Positions 19,346-29,901 of a stretch of 64,000 nucleotides of DNA are shown here, in pieces. The DNA comes from Argyresthia goedartella. Taxonomy: Eukaryota > Arthropoda > Insecta > Lepidoptera > Argyresthiidae. The notes below the pieces were generated by a model, which saw only the letters and a list, made by a program, of their open reading frames with translations, was not told the DNA's origin and did not search any database. The stretch is from contig OX463806.1 in NCBI GenBank assembly GCA_949825045.1, forward strand, positions 42,990,208-43,054,207, read 5' to 3'. Position numbers and translations under genes: made by a program. Within the stretch, counting starts at the first letter, position 1; each line of letters begins with the position of its first letter.

Positions 19346-20326
19346 TATGTTGTGTTTTTTTGTAGTAACATGGCTAATGTCTATGTGTGTACACGTTGAA
19401 TCGATGCAGCTTTTAACTTCCGTAGCTGTATAATCTGTGGGCTGAGGTCGGTGGTTTGGTCAATTTGCTGCTTTATTATGCAATGGTACCAGAAGCCGAG
19501 GAGCAATGAACTTGACCGTGGTCTAACGCGTTCTTATAACATCACCCGTAACTCATTGTTTGCTTATCGACGAGAAATTTGGGTTACTTTAATGTATGGG
19601 ACGTGGCCACTATATTTATGAGTTTATTGTAGTTACTGGGGAATCGTGGTGAACGAATATTTTTGTGATGTTACCCAGATTCTTTATATAATGGCGTTTG
19701 TATGAAATTCGGATTATAACTAATAATAAGTAGACGGCCTCGAAAAAATGTCCCGCGATTTTCAACCTTGGTAATAAAGTGCTTATAAATTGCTTAATCA
19801 ATTACTTTATAACCAAGCAATAAAGTTCGAAACCTATGAAAAAAAAATGCCGTCTCCCGACGACGTTAGCTTAAAAGTATACACATAATATTGAGTTGGA
19901 AACAATCCTTCAAGGAGGTTGTACCTATTAATTCTAACATGCACTCCAACACCTGATTAATTAAAACAGTTGGGCACCTATCCAAGCTGATTTTGTAATT
20001 GATTTATCTTACGGAGTCTCGATTTGATAAGCAAACTCATTAGTAAAATCACACATTTTAAAATAAAAGAAAGAAACATAACATAACGCTACACAACTTA
20101 GTTGCAACGGTACGGTAGGAAATAAATGTTATAAGGGCTAGTATTTTTTCACAGGTTTTTTATTGTGTTGCCAGATAGCATATTTTCAGTGCCAGTAATC
20201 TAGACGAGAAGTTAGATGCACTGCAACTACAATTCAACAACAACTGCAATTAAAACAAACTGAAATACCAAACCAAGTCTGAGTCAAAATTTCAGAATCA
20301 CATAAGCCCAATTTTTACGAATGGTA
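19346..20326. other. Intergenic, no gene recognised
   Basis: AT-rich sequence without recognised repeats or coding regions. Confidence 0.35.
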
Positions 20327-20451
20327 TACCCCGCGCCACGAGTTATAAGCGGTGGTCTTGAATGCGCAGTAGTCACTTTTCAATACCTGTACATATGCGC
20401 AGTAATTCCCGCCAACGTCGCCCAGAGTTCTTAAATTCGTGGCGCGAGGTA
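20327..20451. mobile_element. MITE with CCCCGCGCCACGA termini
   Basis: About 125 bp with terminal inverted repeats CCCCGCGCCACGAGTTATAAG (left) and CCTCGCGCCACGAATTTAAG (right, reversed), flanked by TA on both sides. That layout fits a non-autonomous Tc1/mariner-type element. The interior contains two ATGCGCAGTA blocks. Confidence 0.7.
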
Positions 20452-21696
20452 CATCGTCTTTCTCAAAGTTTTAGCATATTTTTTTCTGAGAATCTCAATA
20501 ATTATGCATTTTATTGACTATATACTTGCCTTGTACACTGTACATAACACTCTAACAACTATATGTTACCCATTTGTCCTGTTTAAAAAAGTACAGCAAC
20601 GAGACGCCGCGGTAATATATAAATTAAACTATCTAAGTATTTTCAGATAAGGTAAACACTACAGTAAAAGTGATGTTGATATACACAAACACTACCCCTA
20701 TAGCACACAAACTTACTAACTCGCCTAATATATTACTCGTTTTCTTCATATTCACAAGAGTTAATTTAGCAGTTATTTAGTATTTAACCGCGTTCCGTTT
20801 TCGTAAAAGACTACTGAATTAATATTCAAATGTGTCATTTAGTTTGTAAACACTTTAACATTGACCTCTTTGGCGAGGTCTATCCTTTTGACTGGGGAGA
20901 TCTAATCGGTGATGTCATCCTACCTGAAGAAGAATGTCAATGTGTGTTATAAAATGTACAAAGTAACAATATGCAATTACTAAACTTAGGTAGGTACTGA
21001 CAATTACGGAATGTCTCAAGTTGGCAATTTTATGGTCATTGGTGAATCATTGCATTTAAAATTAAAGTTAAACTGTGTACAAATTAAGGCAGGATAGTTT
21101 AAAAATCGGGGGCTTTTACCCAGTTCCCGTAGATTATATTCTCATACGCGTATTTTTAATAAGTTTAGACGCCTCTGGTTATATTGAAGGTTTTCTCACA
21201 ATATTTAACGTCCGTAGAAAAATATACGATATATTCTCCGTATGGTTATGTGATAGTAAAATGCTGTTACGGAAGCAGCTCAGGTGGTGATAAATTGTAA
21301 GTGAATTTGGTCAATTTAGATTCCTGCAGATATTTAATTTTCTAGCAAAATTTTAGACGACGTGTTACGGAAAATTTAAACTCATGTTGAAGCTCAGCCC
21401 TCCGTACGAAGCCAGGATGTAACATGTGTTCTCAGGAACATTCTGAACAGCTTGCTTTTAAATGCGCTAAATTTTATCAGATAAGTTTATTTCTTATCCA
21501 TACTAAGTGCTTAATTGGGCATACATAAAGGCCCAAAAAGTATGAAAAAATTAGCTTCGAGAAAAGGAATAACTTAGGAGAATGTCGTGAATAATCCATC
21601 TAAACATACGTTTTGTTACACTCTCTATATAACAAGATGATCAGAAAATTCGCAATGTCAGTAAAAATAACATAAACATTTACATACAAGCACATA
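20452..21696. other. Intergenic, no gene recognised
   Basis: AT-rich. A stretch at 21410-21470 (GTGTTCTCAGGAACATTCTGAACAGCTT) resembles 16632-16672, so it may be a small repeat. The 71-codon frame at 21075 has no recognisable domain. Confidence 0.35.
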
Positions 21697-21862
21697 CATT
21701 GCTTCTGGCCCCACACTAGGATACCCTTTGTCGTGGGAACCAGAAACAGCAAAAACATCCGAGACCTCGGCCATTTTTTTCCTCCTCCCCAGCTGGGATT
21801 CGAACCCGGGACCCTAGCTTGGGAAGCACAGCCTCGACCACAACACCACAGAGGTCTTCGGT
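21697..21862 (-). mobile_element. SINE-B copy
   Basis: Minus-strand SINE-B: 3' core CATTGCTTCTGGCCCCACAC TAGGATACCC at the left, and a tRNA-like head at the right with B box GGTTCGAATCC inverted (GGGATTCGAACCCGGGACC) and CCTCGACCACAACACCACAG. Confidence 0.8.
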
Positions 21863-22655
21863 GTTAAGTTTATTTATGAAACAAAAGCAAACACAACCTT
21901 TTCATCTTTCTCGAACTGCCATGTAACTTCAAGGCTCCCGTAGTCAAAAACTCCGACAAAATTTGCCTCGGACATCTTACGTCACATGTGCAGATATTAT
22001 AAAGTTGAGAAGTAGGTACACAGTTATAATTCACCAATCGCAACAGCAGATAAATAAGTCTCACATTAAAAGCAAACTTGTAAATAATATCAATGAACCT
22101 ATAATAAACTTTTAAAACATGACTACCTTATTTTACACACTATCTATTCGGGATGATATTTAATTCGCTAACCAAATTCTGGGTAATGATGATACACACT
22201 ATTTTATTTTATTTATATATTACCCAACAACTTTCCCTTATAAACCTGTGGTCGCAAACGGAGCATTCGTTCCTTTCGGAAATTCATCCATGATGAAGGG
22301 TACTGCGATTCCCTTAAATATGATCATCTTATTAAACGTCATCTGTATACATATCTATGCTTCGCAAAATATGAGATGGAAGACGTCAAATAATAAGCAA
22401 ATAACCGGATGATTGACTATATGTCGATCGAGACTTATACATATGTATATATTCTGAACGCGAAAAGCAGTCATTGATTGAATATATTCCAGTCATAAAA
22501 TATCGAATAGCTTTCAACGAACTGGATAACATTTGCACGTTTATATATCCATTTGAACTAATGGAAATGCATGTTTCGGTTGCAGATTTAAAAATTTGAA
22601 TTTAAATACTCGTAGAAACTGGAACGAAACTCACTTTATTACCAAACTATACGAG
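21863..22655. other. Intergenic, small repeat fragment
   Basis: A piece at 22226-22265 (CAACTTTCCCTTATAAACC TGTGGTCGCAAA) matches the end of the MITE at 41656-41792. Otherwise nothing recognised. Confidence 0.35.
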
Positions 22656-22659
22656 CTGG

Positions 22660-22750
22660 CCCATAAAGTTAATCGCCCCTCCCCACTCCCACAGTGGTTC
22701 AATGTAGAGAAGAGCCAGAAAAATACGTTTACTATATATATTTGAATATC
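22660..22750 (+). repeat. LINE-P-type 3' tail fragment
   Basis: CCCACTCCCACAGTGGTTCA ATGTAGAGAAGAG matches the LINE-P tail at 8785-8818. About 90 bp, no coding part. Confidence 0.55.
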
Positions 22751-22849
22751 TACAATAGACACAAAAAAAACTCTTGAAAACTACTACACTCGAATATCGA
22801 TCCCCAATATGGAATACCAAACTAAAAACATATAAACGGTGTCACGACT

Positions 22850-22905
22850 TTGTCTATACGGGGTGGAAAAGACACAATTATGCCCAAATTTTTCCGGTTA
22901 TTTGA
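22850..22905 (-). repeat. SINE-C fragment
   Basis: CGGGGTGGAAAAGACACAATTATGCCC-like sequence is the 3' end of SINE-C (compare 17025-17055). Confidence 0.4.
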
Positions 22906-22997
22906 TATGTCTATGGAGAGACCGCACTATCAGCAGCTAATACGATTAACTGACTTAACTTTAAAAGTACTTGATTTAATCTGAATTTTCATATAAT

Positions 22998-23226
22998 GAT
23001 AATAATAATACCTTGGACACTATTGACACACATTGATCTAGCCCCAAACTAGGATTCCCTGTATCTTGGTACTAGACAACGATACACATACTTAAATAGA
23101 TAAACCACCATGACTAGGGAACAAACATCCGTTCTCGTGAAACAAATATTTGCCCCCACAGGAACTCGAACCCGGGACCCTTGGCTTCGTAGGCAGGGTC
23201 ACTGCCGACTCGGCCATTCGGGTCGT
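22998..23226 (-). mobile_element. SINE-A copy
   Basis: Minus strand: (ATT)n tail at 22998-23012, core GCCCCAAACTAGGATTCCC, and a head with GGAACTCGAACCCGGGACC and CCGACTCGGCCATTCGGGTCG. Boxes A and B are intact or nearly so. Confidence 0.85.
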
Positions 23227-23569
23227 CATTATAAGTACAACTTAAGGTTCACTGTATCACTGAAAGGTCTAGGAAATAATAAGCACGGTACATACCAAAA
23301 AGCTCTTCATTGTGTTGAATGAAAACACGACCGGTCGTAGCCAAAAGGTGTCGTAAGACTTATGAGCCGGCATCACAAAGTCCGGTGCCTTATATAGCGT
23401 TCGAGATGGGCCATATTGATGATATTGACCGCTTTGACGAAAACTCTATAATACTGGATACGTTAGCTGCGAGTCTATGGCAGCCCCAGCTGTTGAAACT
23501 AAACGAATTAGGCCCACTACTTCTAACGCGACTTACTGATTACACAACAAGACTTGAGACCTTAACATA
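23227..23569. other. Unrecognised ORF, probably chance
   Basis: An open frame (23319-23627, 102 codons) has no recognisable domain. Its last residues, KKPVKCESKSRT, are encoded by the GGGTTCCG repeat that begins at about 23570, so the frame runs from unique sequence into a transposon. I do not call it a gene. Confidence 0.25.
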
Positions 23570-23900
23570 CAACAAAAAACCGGTCAAGTGCGAGTCGAAG
23601 TCACGCACGAAGGATGGTGTGGAGTGAATAGTTTGGATTTTACATAGCAAAATGTTGTTTATCTACCAGTAACTGGTGTATTCATAAGTTTGTATGTGGT
23701 TTACAGATAAATAAAATATTTATTATGTATTTAAGTATTTGTTGTTATAGCGGCAACATAATTACATAATCTGTGAAAATTTCAACTGTCTAATTATCAC
23801 GGTTCGTGAGATACAGCCTGGTGACAGACGGACGGACGGACGGACAGCGGAGTCTTAGTAATAGCTTCCCGTTTTACCCTTTCGGTACGGAACCATAAAA
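23570..23900 (-). mobile_element. GGGTTCCG repeat, minus copy
   Basis: Begins AAAAAACCGGTCAAGTGCGAG and ends TTCGGTACGGAACC. A (GGAC)n run lies at 23827-23845 and ATACAGCCTGGTGACAGAC is inside. Internally deleted relative to 17478-17945. Confidence 0.7.
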
Positions 23901-24644
23901 AAAGGGAAGAAGTGAGTTATTATTCACAAATGGGCTATTGTCCAAAAAGTTTAGATGATTTGGCTCTGAGCACCGAATCATATAGGAATATTTTCATATT
24001 TTCTCTTATCAACAGACACAGTGGCACCCAAACAGTTGACAAATCGATGCTCACTCGAAAAGTGCACACTTTTTTCGTATGTTATGTAGTACATATTAAG
24101 CCTACAAGGATTTGCACACATCGTATTCTTCATAAATTTTGCTATAGCATACCGCGTTAGCTTTGCAATAGCGGTCATCGACTTCTGTCTACCTCTTATG
24201 CTCACGATTCGGCTAGCGCGATACTAACTTATTGCGTGAGACTCTCGAAATCGTTTAGCGTATCTTGGTGAGTAACGATGGAAACGGTCAGTAACCACGG
24301 TAACGGTCGGCGACGGCAAAGATTTTATGTTTTTTATTTGTTTCAAAAATCACTGTTTATTTCTTAATTTTGAACATTCGGTTTAAATATATTTTCATTA
24401 CTATTTTTTGACGCAAAAGCCTTATCGGTATTCTTTTTAAACCCCAAGAAATGGCATGTTTTAGGTGAAAAATATCTATACAGTTTTTTTTTGTCTCCAT
24501 TGACACACAATGTTTTCAAGCGTAAATTGTAGGATAAGATATCTTAAAAACATTTTTTTAGGGGATTTGGGAAGTGACTCTTTTAAGAGGAATAGCACTT
24601 TAAAAATTGAAAATTAACAATACCCAGCGTCTTAATTAATAATA
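23901..24644. other. Intergenic, no gene recognised
   Basis: Small overlapping frames on both strands near 23912-24205 have no domain. The 24240-24320 part has repeated GGTAACGG-like words (GGAAACGGTCAG, GGTAACGGTCGG). No function proposed. Confidence 0.3.
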
Positions 24645-24882
24645 ATACACTATTTACACACATTGATCTAGCCCCAAACTACGATTCCCTGTATCTTGGG
24701 TACTAGACAACGATAGACGTACATAAATTGATAAATATTATACTTAGATAGTAGATAAACAACCAGGACTAGGGTACAATCATCCGTTCTCGTCATCAAA
24801 TATTTGCCCCCACCGGGACTCGAACCCGGGACCCTTGGCTTCGTAGGCAGGGTCACTGCCGGCTCGGCCATTCGGGTCGTCA
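24645..24882 (-). mobile_element. SINE-A copy
   Basis: Minus strand with (AAT)n tail, core GCCCCAAACTACGATTCCC, and head GGGACTCGAACCCGGGACC ... CCGGCTCGGCCATTCGGGTCG. Well preserved. Confidence 0.85.
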
Positions 24883-25027
24883 TTTGTTATAAGTCATTTG
24901 TTGTGACACTGGGCTCTTGTCAGCTAGAGTTTTAAATAGATTCAAGCAAGACAACACCAAGTGACATTTGTATTTCCTCTTTGTATTGATCAAAAACACG
25001 ATAAATATTATCGTTTCTATCTATCCA

Positions 25028-25370
25028 GGCTGTTGGGCAAAGGCCTCTTCATCACGCCATTGTTGCGGTCCTGCAGCAGCCCGAGCGCGGGGGGCGTTTT
25101 GTCGCGAAAGCTGAGGCACAGAGCTTTCTATTGCGCAAAGCTCTCGTCCCTCAATTTCCCGTCAATATCCCCCGCGGGGTCGGCATTGTAAGAGTGCTGA
25201 TCCACTGTTGCCCGGCGGTTTTGGCCATGCCAACCGACCCTCGGGCGGATGGTCTGACCCTTGGTCTACTTGGGCCACCATTCCGTCACGGCCTTGGTCC
25301 ATCTGCTGTCGTCCCTCCTAGCCAAGAGTCCCGCCCGCTTTTACATTGCGATTTTTACACGGATTTTAAT
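25028..25370 (+). repeat. Lepidopteran-type retroposon tail, GC-rich
   Basis: CCAGGCTGTTGGGCAAAGGCC TCTTC-like opening is typical of retroposon 3' regions in this order. The block is distinctly GC-richer than its surroundings and stops exactly where a SINE-C head begins (25375). No coding domain is recognised. Confidence 0.4.
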
Positions 25371-25374
25371 GCAA

Positions 25375-25625
25375 AGAGCTCCGTGGTCTAGTGGGTTTCA
25401 CGCTTTCTTCTCACACAGGAGACGCAGGTTGATTCCTGACCATTCATCAAAGAGATAATTAATTTATATTAAGTACATTATACGTACGTTCTAATGGTGA
25501 TGGAAAATATCGTGAGGAAACCTTCATTACTCCATAGCTGTGGCGATGCGCTAGCCCCCTGACTGGCTCAAAGAGGGCTTGTGATTCTGACACCGCCTGG
25601 GAAAAGGCGTGACGCTATGTGTAAG
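25375..25625 (+). mobile_element. SINE-C copy, nearly complete
   Basis: The head AGAGCTCCGTGGTCTAGTGG and a B-box region missing one base (GCAGGTTGATTCC) start it. The body includes TTCTAATGGTGATGGAAAAT, CATAGCTGTGGCGATGCGC and TGACACCGCCTGGGAAAAGG. This copy shows the family layout best. Confidence 0.8.
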
Positions 25626-28170
25626 TGCGTGTGTGTATAATACAAGATGGGAAAATTCATTTTCGAGCATCAAAAAGTCGAAGAGTCTTTACGAAACGAC
25701 ACTAGCGCAATATAACTGACTTCTTATCTCTTATCTCTTATCTTATTAAATTTTAACCTAAAATATTATAACTGTTTTATATTTATTTTATACCTTAATT
25801 TACCTATTGCCTACTACAAAGTGGATAGTCATGTATAGCTATGTTTATTTTTAAATTTGTTTTTCCTACTGCCTACTATTTATAAATGTTACACAAAATT
25901 GCACTTTGTTGAGCGTGTTGTCACCCGTCGGTCACAACGGAAGTCCAGCGCTGATTGTTCGAATTCAGCATATGCTGAGTTGAGGCCGGCTTGTGACTGG
26001 AAATATTCATATGTACCTAAAGTAGAATTTTTAATTTGAGGCCAGAAATGTAAACAATGAAATGTCATTTTCAAGTAGAAAAAATATAATATGAATGTCA
26101 AAGTCAATGGTTTTGTTCTAGACAATGACAATTTCAACTTTAAGTGTTGAATATTGGCTCCTATTTTTGTTTCCTGTTACAAATAAATAATGCTGGATGC
26201 CGAAGCAACATGCCCTTGCTAAGACACCAATTTAATTGCATTTATTTGACTCCATTTGAGATAGGAAATAAGATTGTTTTAAAAACTTAAACTCACTGCC
26301 CAACCGGCGCTGCTCTAGGATACTTATCGACACTGTCCTGGCTACTAGACAGAGGCAATAGGAAACAAACAGTAGGTTGTTGGCATTTGGCCAGAGTCCA
26401 AGTACTTCGGTCGATATTCCTCGTAATATATTGTTGTTTGTTAGCCTGGATTGAAAAAGGTACCTACGCGATACAATATTCCAAAAATATAAGCTTATAA
26501 AAATGTACACATTTTAAATACCTAAAGAACCCCAAAACATCGATAGAAATATAAGATATATATTATCTGAGAATACTCTGTCCCTAATTCACATTCAAAG
26601 GATGCCAAAGAGTATATTTCAATAGGATAACCACGTTCCAGATGGCATGTTCGAATCTTATAAAAACAACAAAATTGTATTTAGATCGCTCAACCTTCTC
26701 ATATTAGCTCAAAATCTATTTGTAGGAGTCAACCCTTCACCTTTACAACTCCGTCTATTTATTTTGTCCGTGTAAACAGGATGACATTAATTTTTAGGAA
26801 TAATAGGATCCATCGTATGAACAACTTTCCCCGAAAGACATGGTCGCAAATTATTAAAAACACCGTCCCTCAGTATAACAGCTGATTAAAGTTGCTGATG
26901 GTACAATCATTCTACAAAATATGGTGAGCTAATTAAATATCACCTTGTTTAAATGTAAAAATACACACACAATATGAGATTGTGTACCTATGTATCTTCA
27001 ACAGCAACAACATAGTTATACCTATATTAACGACTTACGCAACCTGAGAATCCCAGATGGATATATAGTTTTGCCTATTAGTGGAAAAAATGCACAGAAG
27101 CCTTCGATAGTGCCAATAAGGATTGGCCATTAGTTCTAAATGGCTTCAGAAAAATATTTTAACCAACTTTGACAAAACAAATAAGCTGCGGCCAACTTAG
27201 CTTAGCTATAAAGATATAGAGTAACCACAATAACTTTTTTCTTCAAAAATATGAGCTATATTCAAAGTCAGGGAAATCGACTCTGCGCATGATTCTGAAC
27301 AAACTAGTTTCTGATTACGCGTTTATTCGATGACACGTTGTTTAGCGGTTCCTTATATAGGAATCAATTTGGCGAAATTCATCTCCCAAGGGGGGAAATG
27401 GGGGATTGAAGAATTGGCACCCAGAAGGGGGAAAAGTGGGGATCAGAGTAAGAATGATAATCATAAACTACTCGTCCTGTGAATCAGTTAATTTATGTTA
27501 GGGGGGAAGGTTGGGGGCAGGGCAGGGTTAGAGTTGTATGAAACTCAAAAACTGTATATTTCCATGTCAGATGGGTAAAGAGCATATGTCGAAAAGGCTA
27601 ATGAGGTCATGTAGGTATAGATAAGACTTCTAAATGGCTTTCATATTATAATATCTAATAAACACCTCAAAATTACTTCACATGGTTGCACTGATGTAAA
27701 TCTCTGCACTTGAAAACCAATAGAGAGAACCTCAACTACAAAATAGCTTGCCATAATTCTAGACGAAAATATAAATTTAAAAAAACACGTAGCAACTTTA
27801 AGTGCTAAGGTTCGAAATAGTAGTTTATGTGACAGTTTATCTACACACATATCATAAGGTCTCTTTGATGTGTTCAGGAACCGCTTGTTCGACCGACATT
27901 GTTTAGCTGGTTCAGTAGTACCAACTTCACAGACAAACTAGGGGCGGCACGCAGGCGGGCGTCGGCGTACTAAATTTGAATGTTATGATTTGTCGAAAAT
28001 TCATACATTATGGTCATAATGTATCAATATTCAGATAAGAAATGAATTTTTACCAAGTAGTATAGTATTATGCTGGTCGTAACGTGCGGTTTTTGGACGC
28101 AGTAAAGAGTGTTTATGATACATATATTTAAAAATCTACGACATATTACTAAAGCCTCTTCTTAAAAATA
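25626..28170. other. Long intergenic stretch, no gene recognised
   Basis: AT-rich. Noted pieces: 26826-26895 resembles one half of the MITE at 41656-41792 (CAACTTTCCCCGAAAGACATGG, CGTCCCTCAGTAT); 27386-27530 has several G-tracts (GGGGGGAAATGGGGG, GGGGGGAAGGTTGGGGGC). Small frames in this region carry no recognisable domain. Confidence 0.35.
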
Positions 28171-28176
28171 TGTATT

Positions 28177-28536
28177 ATGCTCTATGCGAATCCCTCTTAC
28201 GCTATTGCAAATGATGTTGGGGAGGAGCAAATAAATCTAGTCTTTCTTATTATCTTAGAACGTGCTCAACCTGCAGTCCTGAAGGTGTGCACTTTTAAGC
28301 CCAGATTGTTTCCAACGGAAGAACTATATAATTACGATGGAGTCCTATCAGTTAGACAACTATTTATTGAGAGTATCCTTCTAAAGCAACACCAAACACT
28401 TTATTACCAACCACCATCAAAACGTCGCAAAGATAAAATATGCAAAACCATCTCTTGCAATACAAGATTAATGCAGCAATTTTTAATATTTTTGAGTCCA
28501 CGATTATATAATAATCTCAAAAAATACGTTTGATTT
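28177..28536 (+). pseudogene. LINE ORF2 C-terminal fragment
   Basis: An open frame of 118 codons whose middle (KVCTFKPRLFPTEELYN, LSVRQLFIESILL) resembles the extreme C-terminus of Jockey/CR1-group ORF2 proteins. The AT-rich sequence 28537-28885 would be its 3' UTR. It ends just before another LINE fragment. The family call is by pattern only. Confidence 0.45.
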
Positions 28537-28889
28537 CAAAATATCCATTTACAATTGATTGGTTTATATCAAATAATTGTGATGCAACAGAATTATAACC
28601 ATCCAAAATTAACAATATCTCTCATTAAATTCTTGGTAAACATATAGGCTTACATATATCAAATGCACTATAACATTCATTAGACACCACACTCACATAT
28701 ATGCATTTCACTTTTCAACTTCTCTTTCATAACTTATACTATAAACACTCTCTAATAGTTTGAGATGCTTTTTCAAGTAATTTTTGTGTCATAAATGTAA
28801 AAATTAATATCATTCTATCAACTTAAGATCCTTAACTTTAATTTCGACTATAAATTTAAATTAAGTAAAATATTTTAACAACATATTTA

Positions 28890-29895
28890 CATACTGGATA
28901 AGTCTCAGGCGATGATACTGGGTTCACGGCACTTACTTAATTTGTTGCAGAATAGGTCAGTTGCTCCCGTGCTTTATGACGGTACCATTGTCAGCGAGAA
29001 AGCCAAAAATCTTGGGGTTGTTTTTGATACTCTTTTATCCTGGTCGCCCCACGTTTGTGAGGTCAGCAGACGAGTCTTTGCATCCTTTCATTCCCTTAGG
29101 CGTTTGCAGTACTTCTAGCCTAGGCAGACTAAAATTATGCTAGTTCAGACCCTTCTTCTGCCTTTAATTGACTACGCCGATGTTTGCTGGGCCAGCGCGA
29201 ACGAAGATCTACTGGACAAACTAGAGCGACTTCAAAATCTCGGGATTCGGTTTATCTTCGGTCTCCGCAAGTACGATCACGTGTCCTAATATCGCAGGGA
29301 ATTAGGCTGGCTCCCGATCCGACTTCGTCGTGATATGCACATTCTCTCCTTCCTCTTCAATATTTTGAGAAATCCGCGCTATCCCGCATATCTTCGTGAA
29401 CATTTTGAGTTTCTTTTCTCTAGGGATAGACTTCGGAGATCTCACACGGTGTCACTTTTGTCAATTCCTCAGCACAACACTGTTGCTTACGAGCACTCGT
29501 TTAGGTTAAGGGCAATACGTTTGTGGAATGCACTTCCTTGCGCTATTAGGGATTGCACATCATTGTTCACATTTAAGAAAAAGTTGAAACAACGTCTCCT
29601 CTCTTCCGCATAGTGGGTATCTTATAGTATGTATGTGTATCTATGTATTTATTGTATCCTATTAATTTATTTTATAGTATGTGTAGGATGTATTGTGATT
29701 TATGTGATAGTATATTGAATTTATTTATTTCTTTTAACTCTTAATTGTACACTAGGACTACCTCTCTATAAATATTTTTTCCTTTCCTCACAGGTTAGCT
29801 GTAAGAAATTTCTTTTTAGAAATAAGCTCACCTTTGCATATTGTTCGTTATATTTTTTCCATTGTGTTTTCTGTGCAATAAAGAATTATTATCGG
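28890..29895 (+). mobile_element. LINE-R: 5'-truncated LINE with hairpin tail
   Basis: The C-terminal part of ORF2 in one main frame with two stop codons. The blocks are QAMILGSRHLL, KNLGVVFDTLLSWSPHV, LRRLQYF, a stop, IMLVQTLLLPLIDYADVCW, LGIRFIFGLRKYDHVS, a stop, then LGWLPIRLRRDMHILSF and SFRLRAIRLWNALPCAIRD. The 3' UTR from 29614 carries the conserved hairpin ATTTCT (29808-29813) / AGAAAT (29818-29823), AAGCTCACCTTTGCAT and GTGCAATAAAG. This copy ties the tails at 1965, 16350 and 17131 to a LINE of the Jockey/CR1 group. Confidence 0.8.
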
Positions 29896-29901
29896 AAAAA
29901 T

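Noticed and set aside
23319..23627. 102-codon frame as a possible host gene
   Set aside because: Its C-terminus is encoded by the GGGTTCCG repeat, there is no domain, and it sits between transposons.
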